DNA of 64,000 bases from assembly GCA_947493955.1 (NCBI GenBank), contig CANLSQ010000001.1:1178001-1242000 (forward strand), given 5' to 3'. How positions within the stretch are numbered: position 1 is the first letter of the stretch; each line of letters starts with the position of its first letter. Positions 17,007 to 25,625 of the stretch are shown here, in pieces. The DNA is from an uncultured Sphingomonadaceae bacterium (GTDB taxonomy: Bacteria > Pseudomonadota > Alphaproteobacteria > Sphingomonadales > Sphingomonadaceae). Made by a program: the position numbers and the translations under genes. The notes below the pieces were generated by a model that saw only the letters and a program-made list of their open reading frames with translations, did no database searches and was not told where the DNA came from.

Positions 17007-20000
17007 TCATGGGCGCTCAAAGCTTGGCTTGTTGCTGGGCTTATGCCGTTCGATCAGATCGTCGGAAAGCTCCAGCAGGGTGGGACCATGCGTGTACAGC
17101 AGGGCGGCTTTAGTGGGGCGTCCGGGGAAAATCTTTTCAAGTGCGGTGACATATGCAGCCATTTGGCGCAGATAAGACAAAGGCGCATTGGCAGCTTCTT
17201 TGGGCACTGCGCGCCCCGTTTTGAAATCAATGACGGTGATCAAATCATCAGTGATCAAAAGACGGTCAACGGTGCCCGAAATCACATGCTCGTCAACCAC
17301 TGCCGCGATCGGGGCCTCGGCAAAGCTGCCGGGAGAGAACAGCTCTGACCATGCGGGATTGCCCAAGACTGACAACACCGTCTCAATAAGCGCCCGACGC
17401 TCTGCCGGATCACTGACCTGTTTTTGCTTGGCTAGCCAGCGGTCGGCGACATCCGCTCGGTTTTCAGGCGCAATATCGGGCAGTCGCTCGAACAGGCTAT
17501 GAAGCAGTTTACCGCGTTCGGCCGCATCGCGCATCGCCTTTGCCGGCGGCGGGTTCGCAGCATCGTCCGGGCCCATATCCGACGGCGTCAAAGGCCGCGG
17601 CGGTCGGGCCTCTTTTGGGGCTGGTGCAAATAACCATTCTGGCAAGGCCGCCTGCTCTTCATCTGGTAACGGCTCGGCGGCCTTGGTCCTTCGTCCCGCT
17701 TTGTCTGGTGCATCACGCCCCGTATATGCTCGCTCGGCAATCCAGCGCACGGAATCCGTTTGCTCCTTTCCCAACGCAGTCAAGCCATGCTCCACAGCGT
17801 GATACCAACTGGACTCCGGCACGACACCTTTGGCTTTTGGCCCCAATGTCCCGGTGACGACGAGATGTTCCTCCGCGCGGGTCATGGCGACATAGAGCAA
17901 ACGCCAATGCTCTTCCCGTTCCCGGGAATCTGCCACAGTGGCATAGGCGTCCAGCAATCCGATACGTTCGGCCTTGCGAACCGGTACGACAGGATATTCG
18001 AGGTCATCATCCGGTCGCGTCGGATCCGGGATATCAAAGCCGCCGCTTTTCTTGTTCGCCGGGTCAAATGTTGCGTTGGCAAGAATGACCAGCGGTGCTT
18101 GCAGGCCCTTGGCCCCGTGGACAGTCATCAGGCGGACTTCATTGCCGCCCTCCAGCTGGTCCCGCTTGATCTCGACATCGCCGCGATCAAACCAGTCGAG
18201 AAAGCCCTGCAGCGTCGGAATATGGTCTTGTTCAAAGGCTAGCGCGGTATTGAGCAATTCCTCCAGCGGATCGAGCGCGGCATGGCTAAGGCGCGCTGTC
18301 AGTTTCTTGCGTCCCTGCATCGGTCCGGAAACAATGGTTTCCAGAAACTGGTAGGGCGTATTGAAATCCGCCATATTCAACAGGACACGCAAAGGCTCGA
18401 CATGCTGTTTCAGCCGGTCCTGCGTGCGCAGATATTCCCACAGACTTTTATCCTTGTGCGCCTCCCCGCGATAACCGCGTTCCAGCAAATCATCCTGCGA
18501 CCAGTCCAAAAGCGGAGACACCAGCAGCGATGCCAGATTGAGATCATCTTCCGGTTGCAAGACAAAGCGGATCGCGGCCAGCAGATCCTGCACCACCAGC
18601 GGTTGGTTGAGGCGGATCCGGTCTATGCCCGCGACGGGAACTTTTTCAGCAAAGAGCCGCGCGACAATAAGGGCGCTGAGATCATCCCGCTTGCTGACAA
18701 GGATCATCACGTCCTTCGGCTCAAGCGGGCGATCCTCGCGGTTCAGCCAAAGCGCTGCTTCGGGTGAGAGCCATTCCTTAAGCTGAATCGCAAGCCTTTG
18801 GGCAAAAACCCGTTTTTCGTCACTTAGCCAGGTCTCGTCATCATCCGTATTGCTAACCGCGCCATGGGCAACGGGCCTCCAAGTCGTTACGCTTCCCGGC
18901 TCGCCCGCATAGTGGCTCTGATGCGCTGGTATGGCCTTATCGAGGCCGAGTTCCTTTTCTCCGACATGCTCCAGTACCTTGTCGACTACCTCCAGCACTG
19001 GCGGCGTCGACCGGAAGCTGCGGTCCAGTGACAGGTCACTGAACGGCCGTTCCGACGCTCTTGCCCGTGCAAAGAAATCATCACGCGCTTTGACATAATT
19101 ATGCGGGCTGGTTCCCTGAAACCCGAAAATCGCCTGTTTGAAGTCACCGACAGTGAACAGGGTTCGTACTTTGTCAGCGTTCGCGCCCAGACCTGCGAAA
19201 AACTCGCCGGCCAGAGCCCGGACAATATCCCACTGCGCCAGATTGGTGTCCTGTGCTTCGTCGACCAATATGTGGTCGGTGCGCTGATCCAGCTTGTAGC
19301 GGATCCACTCGGCCATATTGCCCTGGTTGAGCAACTTGGCGGTCATCCGGATCATATCGTCAAAATCGACCACGCCCTGCAGTTTTTTTGCGTCCCGATA
19401 GCGATAGTAAAAGCCGCGACCAGCATTCAGCGCCCCTGCAAACAGATCGGCATAATCAAACAGCGCCTTCGTCTCGATCAACTGGCGGCAATGATCGTAC
19501 ATATCGACGCTAAGTTCATGATAATGCGGTGCGGCCTTATCCAAACCCTTTGGCACCGAGCGCCACTCGCCATCGGCCTTGGCCCAGATTTTGTGGAGCT
19601 CGGGCAATGTTTCTGCCCGATCGACAGGACTGGCGGCGATCCATGTACGAATTTTGTCGATATACCCGGTCGCAGTCTTGGTGCCCCAACTGGCCAGCGC
19701 ATCCGCCATGTTCTGCAGTGCCGTGATATCAAAGACCTCATCGCTGCACCGCTGCTCAAGCCAGCTTTGCGCATCGCCATCAATCGGCAGCCCGAGCAAT
19801 CCGCGAACGAAAGGAAGCACGCCGCTGGGCAAGCTTTCCATCGCGTCGGCCTTGGACGCGCAGGTCATCAGATATTTTTCGGCTTCCTCTTCCCCCATCC
19901 GCACGCTGAGCGCCTGAATCGCCTGAATGATCGCGGTATTGCCCGCCGCCTCTTCGTCCAGCAGCAAATCGCCTAGCGCCTGGCGCGCCAATAGCTTCTG

Positions 20001-20465
20001 GTCGCGCTCTTCAATCGGTTTGAACAGTGCCGGAATCTCGGCCTCTTCCGGAAAGCTCGCGAGCAATGTCTGGCAAAAGCTGTGGATGGTCATGATCCTG
20101 AGACCGCCGCCACGCGCATCCAATACGCGGGCGAATAATGTCCGGGCATATTCCCGTGTCGCGGGGTCAACCGGCGCGCCGATGGCGGAAAGATCGGCGG
20201 CCAGTTTACTATCATCAAGCCGCACCCAACTGGCCAGTTGCCGGTGGATCCGGTCGGCCATTTCGGCCGCCCCTGCCTTGGTGAAGGTCAGGCATAATAT
20301 ATGTTCCGGATTCACATTTTCGCGGAGCAAAAGCCGGAGAACCCGTGCGGTCAGCACCTGTGTTTTGCCAGTACCAGCAGATGCACTCAGCCAGATATTG
20401 TCATCCGGCTGCACCGCCTCATTCTGTTTGTCGGCCAGCGGAAAAAGCGTCGGCGTTTCACTCAT
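17007..20465 (-). CDS. addA: ATP-dependent helicase/nuclease subunit AddA
   Basis: AddA is the UvrD-like helicase-nuclease that processes double-strand ends for RecA, together with AddB. The 1152-residue protein shows Walker A (SASAGTGKTQVLT, N-terminal), the DEAQDTN box, further UvrD motifs (FTVGDFKQAIFGFQG; LMTVHGAKGLQAPLV) and the C-terminal RecB-type nuclease (VDRLLITDDLITVIDFKTGR), all of which look intact. ATG 20465 overlaps the end of addB by 8 bases. An in-frame ATG 48 bases further upstream lies inside addB and is unlikely. Confidence 0.96.
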   Translation of the reverse strand: MSETPTLFPLADKQNEAVQPDDNIWLSASAGTGKTQVLTARVLRLLLRENVNPEHILCLTFTKAGAAEMADRIHRQLASWVRLDDSKLAADLSAIGAPVDPATREYARTLFARVLDARGGGLRIMTIHSFCQTLLASFPEEAEIPALFKPIEERDQKLLARQALGDLLLDEEAAGNTAIIQAIQALSVRMGEEEAEKYLMTCASKADAMESLPSGVLPFVRGLLGLPIDGDAQSWLEQRCSDEVFDITALQNMADALASWGTKTATGYIDKIRTWIAASPVDRAETLPELHKIWAKADGEWRSVPKGLDKAAPHYHELSVDMYDHCRQLIETKALFDYADLFAGALNAGRGFYYRYRDAKKLQGVVDFDDMIRMTAKLLNQGNMAEWIRYKLDQRTDHILVDEAQDTNLAQWDIVRALAGEFFAGLGANADKVRTLFTVGDFKQAIFGFQGTSPHNYVKARDDFFARARASERPFSDLSLDRSFRSTPPVLEVVDKVLEHVGEKELGLDKAIPAHQSHYAGEPGSVTTWRPVAHGAVSNTDDDETWLSDEKRVFAQRLAIQLKEWLSPEAALWLNREDRPLEPKDVMILVSKRDDLSALIVARLFAEKVPVAGIDRIRLNQPLVVQDLLAAIRFVLQPEDDLNLASLLVSPLLDWSQDDLLERGYRGEAHKDKSLWEYLRTQDRLKQHVEPLRVLLNMADFNTPYQFLETIVSGPMQGRKKLTARLSHAALDPLEELLNTALAFEQDHIPTLQGFLDWFDRGDVEIKRDQLEGGNEVRLMTVHGAKGLQAPLVILANATFDPANKKSGGFDIPDPTRPDDDLEYPVVPVRKAERIGLLDAYATVADSREREEHWRLLYVAMTRAEEHLVVTGTLGPKAKGVVPESSWYHAVEHGLTALGKEQTDSVRWIAERAYTGRDAPDKAGRRTKAAEPLPDEEQAALPEWLFAPAPKEARPPRPLTPSDMGPDDAANPPPAKAMRDAAERGKLLHSLFERLPDIAPENRADVADRWLAKQKQVSDPAERRALIETVLSVLGNPAWSELFSPGSFAEAPIAAVVDEHVISGTVDRLLITDDLITVIDFKTGRAVPKEAANAPLSYLRQMAAYVTALEKIFPGRPTKAALLYTHGPTLLELSDDLIERHKPSNKPSFERP

Positions 20466-23457
20466 GCTCGCCTCCCTGCTCCGACACGTCGGCGCGGCCG
20501 TACCACTCTTCAAGCCGCATCAGCTGATCATAGTCCGCGTAAGGCGCATATTCCGGATGGAGCTTTGCCACCATAGGTTCATCGCCATGGATATAACTGT
20601 TCACCGCCTTGGTATATTCCGTCACAGCATGATCGACCATCTGATCAGCTTCTATCTTGTCGGGACTGCGCGGGTTGGTCGGCGTCGCAATATAACCAAA
20701 GCTGTTTTTGCCGCCCTGCTTTGCCAGTGACCAATATTCAAAGCCGCCTGTTTTGCCGGACAGGCCGCCAAAATCGCCTTTTTCAGCGATTGCACCCAAC
20801 AATCCGAGCTGCAGAGCAAAGCCTTCCTTCACGGCTTTGTTGGTCGGCGGACCTCCGGTTTTATAGTCGACAATGGCTAGACCACCGTCGGCCATGCGAT
20901 CAATACGATCGGCTATACCGAACAGATCAACATCGGCGATTCTTGCGACACCCTTCTGTTCCGACTTCAGCGGCGCGCGCCCGTCTGCGCGCTGCTGCGC
21001 CACGGTATCGGCAATCCATAAAAGACCTTCCATCAAACGCGGCGCCCATAAAGTGCGCATCAGGGGATGCGAAGAGCGCTCATTCAAGAAGCCTTCAGCG
21101 CGTCGTTTCAGAGCGTCAGGATCATAGCCATCCTCTTTCGCCCATTTGTCCAATATGTCATGGATGATCGAGCCGCGCCATGCCGGGCTTGGCTCAGCAT
21201 CAATCATATCGAGCGAGCTCAGACGCATGATTTTGGCTGCGTAAAAAGCGAAGGGGTCGGCAATCAGCCTGTCTACATCTGTGACCGATAATTTCACCAA
21301 CCGCTGATCCGCAGTCGGCTGCGGTGCGGGCTGTTCGATCCGGATGGGTTCCTCCGGCTGATCGATGCGCCGCGCCCAATCCTGAGCAACAGGATGGTCT
21401 TTCAGGTTGGGACCGCACATTGCTTTCAGGCGGAGCAGGAAGCGCGAGGCAATGGCCGGGCCGGACCCGTCACGCTGAGCCCGCGTGAGAATCACTTTTT
21501 GCGCGCCCATGGCGCCAACGAGATCATGCGCCGACAGGCCGATTTGCCGTTCCTGCGCCGGAAGCCCCAGGGATTTACGCACCATCGGCGCCAGCCATGG
21601 ATCGGGCGTTATCGCTTGCGGCCAGCTGCCTTCATTAAGACCGCAGCAGATAACCAGGTCAGCCTGTTGCAGCCTCGCTTCGAGCAGGCCGTAGAGCGCG
21701 ATGCGAGGATGTCCGCCATAAGGGGGACGCACGGGCATATCGGCCAAAAAGGTCTCAAAATATCCGGCAATCTCGGGTGCCTGGATATTCATCGGTCCCA
21801 AGGCTGCGCGATCTTCCATATCGGAAAGAAAGTCAGCCAGTTGGCGGCCTGCCGGTCCGGCCCAGACCTGGCCGTTGGTCAGCAGGTCCGCCAATTGACG
21901 GATTTCTGCCAGCATCTCGGTCCAGTTCATGGCTCCGCTCAAGGCTTCTGCCGCGGGCGCAAATATTGCCCGCACATCTGTCCACCACGGACGCAAATTG
22001 TCTCGCAGGCTTTTGGTGCGGCGATCTTCACTTTGGAATAGGCTGTCAATTCCAGCCAATCCCGGCGCTGGCCGGGGACCGCGCATTAACAGATCCAGTT
22101 TACGAACTTGGGTAAGCCAGTCCAAACGTCCTTCCCCTGCCCGCACCAACGGATGTTTCAGCAATGCGAGAAACTCAGCCGGAGGAAATCCGTCTGTTGC
22201 GGCGGACAACAAGGCCAGGAAGAATATGCCTTCCGGTTTTTTGGACAACGGCTGTCCCGCTGTATCGTCCGCATTGATCATCCAGCGCTCGAGATGCGCA
22301 GATATCCGGCCTGCCAAGGCCCGATCAGGCGTGATTATCGCAACGCGGCGTTCCGGTGTCTCCAACGCCTCACGCGCCAACAGCGTAACAATCTGCGCCT
22401 CTTCGGCACTATTACGCGCTTCCACTGTCTGCACGCCGGCCAGACTGCGTTCATCACTATCCAGCGACTGCCAGCGCGATGTCAGCTTCGGGATAGCAAA
22501 GGCATTGCTGAGTGCCCGGCTGCGCTTTGCCGCCGCTCCGCTGGTTCCCGTCCTTGGCCAGCGCATGATCTCGCCGCGTGCGATGGACATACGTTCGAGC
22601 AGCAATTTCATATGATATTGCGGATGGGTTTCCTGTGCGCGCTCAGTTTTGCCCGTCTCGGCATCGGGTTGAAACGGGCCAAGCATTTCCCATTCTTCAT
22701 CAGCCATGACCATGTCGAGGTCCGGCAAGACCACCATTCCTTCTGGAAGGAAGGCAATGGCCCGCAAGAAACGCGCAATGGCTGGAGCGGAGGTGGTGAT
22801 ACCAGCAGCGACCACAAAATGATTGGGTGGGGCCGATTTCCATGCCTTCATAGTTTGATCGAACAGGGCATTGCGCCGTGCCGCTTCATCCACGGCGCCC
22901 ATATCCGTCAGCTTTGCCTGCCATTTCTCGGTAATCACGCGAAAAAACGCGAGCGCATCCTGCCAATGGCCGGACAGTTCCGGTTCCACATCAATATCAA
23001 AAAGATCCTTGAGTGCGATTTCCTCGACCGTCAGTTGATCCAGCGTCCGGGCAAATTCGCGCGCCAGCCGCAGTGCTTCCTTGGACAATAAAGTCCTGCC
23101 CTTCGCCGCACTTTCCCTTTCAATCAGCTGGGCCAGCATCAGCAGGCGATCCAGCGGATCCACTGATGGTGCTATGTCGAGAGCCAGCTCGCCCCGATCC
23201 AGCGCAACTCCAATGGATTCGTCCAGCTCGAGATCACCAATCACCGCCATTTGCGGTAACAGCAGCCCGTCTTCGCTGAGCCTAACGAAAGCATTATGGA
23301 CGGCACGGCGCGCCCGATTATTGGGTAGGATTATGAGACCCCGTGCCAAACCTAATGGGTCTTTGGCAAACCGGTCAATCAACCCCTGTGCAAGGGCATC
23401 GGCAAAGCCGCCATGCGCGGCGATATTGTAAATGGCGGGCTGAAGCCGCTTGCTCAT
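20458..23457 (-). CDS. addB: Double-strand break repair protein AddB
   Basis: AddB is the 999-residue partner of AddA with an inactivated helicase-like body for Chi recognition and a C-terminal nuclease. The nuclease residues are seen in FGIADRIDRMADGGLAIVDY and the following KTGGPP. The N-terminal nucleotide-binding segment is divergent (LIILPNNRARRAV), as usual for alphaproteobacterial AddB. It sits between the murU-like gene (6-base gap) and addA (8-base overlap) on one strand, so AddAB is made from the same transcript as upstream genes. Confidence 0.95.
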   Translation of the reverse strand: MSKRLQPAIYNIAAHGGFADALAQGLIDRFAKDPLGLARGLIILPNNRARRAVHNAFVRLSEDGLLLPQMAVIGDLELDESIGVALDRGELALDIAPSVDPLDRLLMLAQLIERESAAKGRTLLSKEALRLAREFARTLDQLTVEEIALKDLFDIDVEPELSGHWQDALAFFRVITEKWQAKLTDMGAVDEAARRNALFDQTMKAWKSAPPNHFVVAAGITTSAPAIARFLRAIAFLPEGMVVLPDLDMVMADEEWEMLGPFQPDAETGKTERAQETHPQYHMKLLLERMSIARGEIMRWPRTGTSGAAAKRSRALSNAFAIPKLTSRWQSLDSDERSLAGVQTVEARNSAEEAQIVTLLAREALETPERRVAIITPDRALAGRISAHLERWMINADDTAGQPLSKKPEGIFFLALLSAATDGFPPAEFLALLKHPLVRAGEGRLDWLTQVRKLDLLMRGPRPAPGLAGIDSLFQSEDRRTKSLRDNLRPWWTDVRAIFAPAAEALSGAMNWTEMLAEIRQLADLLTNGQVWAGPAGRQLADFLSDMEDRAALGPMNIQAPEIAGYFETFLADMPVRPPYGGHPRIALYGLLEARLQQADLVICCGLNEGSWPQAITPDPWLAPMVRKSLGLPAQERQIGLSAHDLVGAMGAQKVILTRAQRDGSGPAIASRFLLRLKAMCGPNLKDHPVAQDWARRIDQPEEPIRIEQPAPQPTADQRLVKLSVTDVDRLIADPFAFYAAKIMRLSSLDMIDAEPSPAWRGSIIHDILDKWAKEDGYDPDALKRRAEGFLNERSSHPLMRTLWAPRLMEGLLWIADTVAQQRADGRAPLKSEQKGVARIADVDLFGIADRIDRMADGGLAIVDYKTGGPPTNKAVKEGFALQLGLLGAIAEKGDFGGLSGKTGGFEYWSLAKQGGKNSFGYIATPTNPRSPDKIEADQMVDHAVTEYTKAVNSYIHGDEPMVAKLHPEYAPYADYDQLMRLEEWYGRADVSEQGGEHE

Positions 23458-23463
23458 GCGGGA

Positions 23464-24180
23464 CTATGCACGGCTCATAGCCTGTTCCGTTGGCGCGATT
23501 GCGTCAGGCGATCCGACTTCAAACCAGCTGCCTTCATGTACCAGTCCAAATAGCCGCCCTTCTTCGATCGCGCGATCCCACAAAATATTGGTCGAAAACG
23601 GCCCCTCGGGTGCATCGCGGAGCAGACGTTTTGATAGAAGCTGGATGCCAGTGTAAATAAAAGGCGCCTGACGGTCCGGCAGACGGCGGGACACCCGGCC
23701 ATGGTCATCAAGCTTGAAATCCCCGGCGCCCTTATAATTGTGCGCGGATGTTTGCGGAACCAGGAGCAGCAGCGCGTCCATTTCCGCGTCATTCCAGCGC
23801 TCTTCCAGCCGCTGCAGGCTGTTAGTAGGGCCATCGGTCCAAAGATTGTCGCTGTTGATCGCAAAGAACCGGTCCTCATCAATCAGAGGCTCGGCCTGCA
23901 CCAGTCCTCCACCGGTTTCCATCAACTGCGCGCGTTCGTCGGAAATCCGGATGTCAAAGGGATAATTGACGGATTTGAGATGCGCTTCCAGCGCGTCGGG
24001 CAGATAGTGGGCGTTGACGACAACCTTCATCACTCCCGCTTCCCACAATTTGTCGAGGCAATGGTCGATCATCGCCTTGCCCGCCACTTTGACGAGCGGC
24101 TTGGGCCGTGTTGCGGTCAGCGGGCGCATCCGTTTGCCAAGGCCAGCCGCCATGACCATTGCCGTTTCAACCTTGCTCAT
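23464..24180 (-). CDS. murU: N-acetylmuramate 1-phosphate uridylyltransferase-type nucleotidyltransferase (MurU)
   Basis: A 238-residue sugar-nucleotide pyrophosphorylase with the signature AMVMAAGLGKRMRPLTATRPKPLVKVAG at its start (written here in parts: AAGLGKRMRPLT and KPLVKV) and the ISDE/ETGGGL motif. Next to an AmgK-type kinase it is best read as MurU, which makes UDP-MurNAc from MurNAc-1-phosphate in the cell-wall recycling route that bypasses MurA. Its ATG overlaps the amgK stop by 4 bases. The substrate assignment rests mainly on this neighbour. Confidence 0.85.
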   Translation of the reverse strand: MSKVETAMVMAAGLGKRMRPLTATRPKPLVKVAGKAMIDHCLDKLWEAGVMKVVVNAHYLPDALEAHLKSVNYPFDIRISDERAQLMETGGGLVQAEPLIDEDRFFAINSDNLWTDGPTNSLQRLEERWNDAEMDALLLLVPQTSAHNYKGAGDFKLDDHGRVSRRLPDRQAPFIYTGIQLLSKRLLRDAPEGPFSTNILWDRAIEEGRLFGLVHEGSWFEVGSPDAIAPTEQAMSRA

Positions 24181-25169
24181 GCCGGCGATGCCGCAATCGG
24201 TTTGTTGCGGATATCCGCTGGAATATTTCGATCAAACCAGTCCGCGACCGGTGCGAGATCCGGATGAGCCAGATCCTTTTCAAGCAACCGCCACATGCGG
24301 GGCAGGAAATCAAGATAACGCGCCTTGCCATCGCGGACAAAAAGCCGCGTGAATATGCCGATGATCTTGGTGTTCCGCTGCGCTCCCAAAATCGCATAGT
24401 GGCTGCGAAACTGTGCGGCTTCATCTGCGGATTGTCCGTCCAGGTAATAGTCGATCATCGCACGCTCCAAATCGTCCGAAACATCGCGCCGGGCGTCCTG
24501 CAACATCGACACCAGATCATAGGCGACATGCCCGGCCAGTGCATCCTGAAAGTCGAGCAGGCCCAGACGATTGTCATCCAGCAACATGATGTTTTCGGCA
24601 TGATAGTCGCGAAGGACCGTTACAGGCGATTTTTGGGATGCGATTACCGGCTGCAAAACCCCATGCCAGGCATCGACAAAACCCGCCGCGTCCACATCCA
24701 ATGCCTGCGCCGGGCAATACCAATCCGGGAGCAGGTTTACTTCCCTCAGATATTGCTCCCAGTCGTAAGGCGCTATGTCGGCCGCCGGCTTCTCGTGCAG
24801 CGCCTTTATCAGGTCCACTGTTTGCCGATAGATTACTTCTTCGTCCTCGGGATGGTGATCAAGATGCTCCCGCATCCGGTGGTCGCCAAAATCCTCCAGC
24901 AGAACCAGTCCGTGGTCGAGATCTTCGCCGAAAATTTCCGGCGCGGCGAAATCCTGAGCCTTCAGGTGGCGCGCAATATGAATGAACGGGCGCGGGTCTT
25001 CGTGCGGTGGCGGTGCGTCCATCAAAATCGCCTTGCGGTCACCGGCAACAACTCGAAAATACCGGCGAAAAGAAGCATCGCCCGCCACGGGCAAAATCTC
25101 TGCGCCGCCCCAGCCATGATTGTTCAGAAAATCCTGCGCCGTTGCAGGCGGTGTCATGTTATTGGCCAT
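24177..25169 (-). CDS. amgK: Anomeric N-acetylmuramate/N-acetylglucosamine kinase AmgK
   Basis: A 330-residue APH-fold kinase. The catalytic Brenner loop reads DYHAENIMLLDD and the metal-binding Asp is in GLLDFQDALAGHVAYDL. AmgK phosphorylates MurNAc and GlcNAc at C1, feeding MurU. The start is taken at ATG 25169, preceded by GGAAAGACAG, although an ATG at 25157 in an ATGA overlap with tsaE is also possible. It is flanked by tsaE and murU, all on the minus strand, the conserved alphaproteobacterial order. Confidence 0.87.
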   Translation of the reverse strand: MANNMTPPATAQDFLNNHGWGGAEILPVAGDASFRRYFRVVAGDRKAILMDAPPPHEDPRPFIHIARHLKAQDFAAPEIFGEDLDHGLVLLEDFGDHRMREHLDHHPEDEEVIYRQTVDLIKALHEKPAADIAPYDWEQYLREVNLLPDWYCPAQALDVDAAGFVDAWHGVLQPVIASQKSPVTVLRDYHAENIMLLDDNRLGLLDFQDALAGHVAYDLVSMLQDARRDVSDDLERAMIDYYLDGQSADEAAQFRSHYAILGAQRNTKIIGIFTRLFVRDGKARYLDFLPRMWRLLEKDLAHPDLAPVADWFDRNIPADIRNKPIAASPA

Positions 25170-25603
25170 CTGTCTTTCCAAGCGGGACCAGCCGTCCAAG
25201 TCAACTGGCGAGTGTCATCATTTTCGATTTCAAGGGTAAGCTGCAGCGCATCGCTCCAGAAAGAAGCCGGCATACGGTCCGGCCATTCCGCGATCATGGC
25301 ACCGTCCATCAGGATATCATCCAGGCCAAGTTCCTGAACTTCATCAGGCTCCTCGATACGATAAAAGTCCACATGCGCGACCGGAAGCCTGACCTCCGGC
25401 GGATCATACTGCTGCACAATGGCAAAGGTCGGGCTCGGTACGTCATCGCCGAAGCCGAGACCGCGCAATATGCCGCGTGCCAGTGTGGTTTTCCCTGCTC
25501 CCAAAGTGCCGGTCAAAGCGATCTTGTCTCCGGGGCGCAAGGCCTCCGCAAGCTTTTTGCCCAGTACCAACGTCGCGGCTTCATTATCCAGTATCAACGG
25601 CAT
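25154..25603 (-). CDS. tsaE: tRNA threonylcarbamoyladenosine biosynthesis ATPase TsaE
   Basis: A 149-residue P-loop ATPase that works with TsaB and TsaD to make t6A37 on ANN-decoding tRNAs. Walker A is GTLGAGKTTLARG, and the family motifs PSPTFAIVQQY and HVDFYRIEEPDEV follow. It lies 22 bases behind the DivL-like kinase gene and overlaps amgK by 16 bases. Confidence 0.94.
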   Translation of the reverse strand: MPLILDNEAATLVLGKKLAEALRPGDKIALTGTLGAGKTTLARGILRGLGFGDDVPSPTFAIVQQYDPPEVRLPVAHVDFYRIEEPDEVQELGLDDILMDGAMIAEWPDRMPASFWSDALQLTLEIENDDTRQLTWTAGPAWKDRWPIT

Positions 25604-25625
25604 GCCCTGTCTATTGCCCCACTGT

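Noticed and set aside
22108-23091. A 327-codon plus-strand frame opposite addB
   Set aside because: Shadow of addB; Cys/His/Arg-rich translation with no domain.
24159-25337. A 392-codon frame on the plus strand over amgK
   Set aside because: No family motif and it overlaps the well-supported kinase gene and its coupled neighbours.
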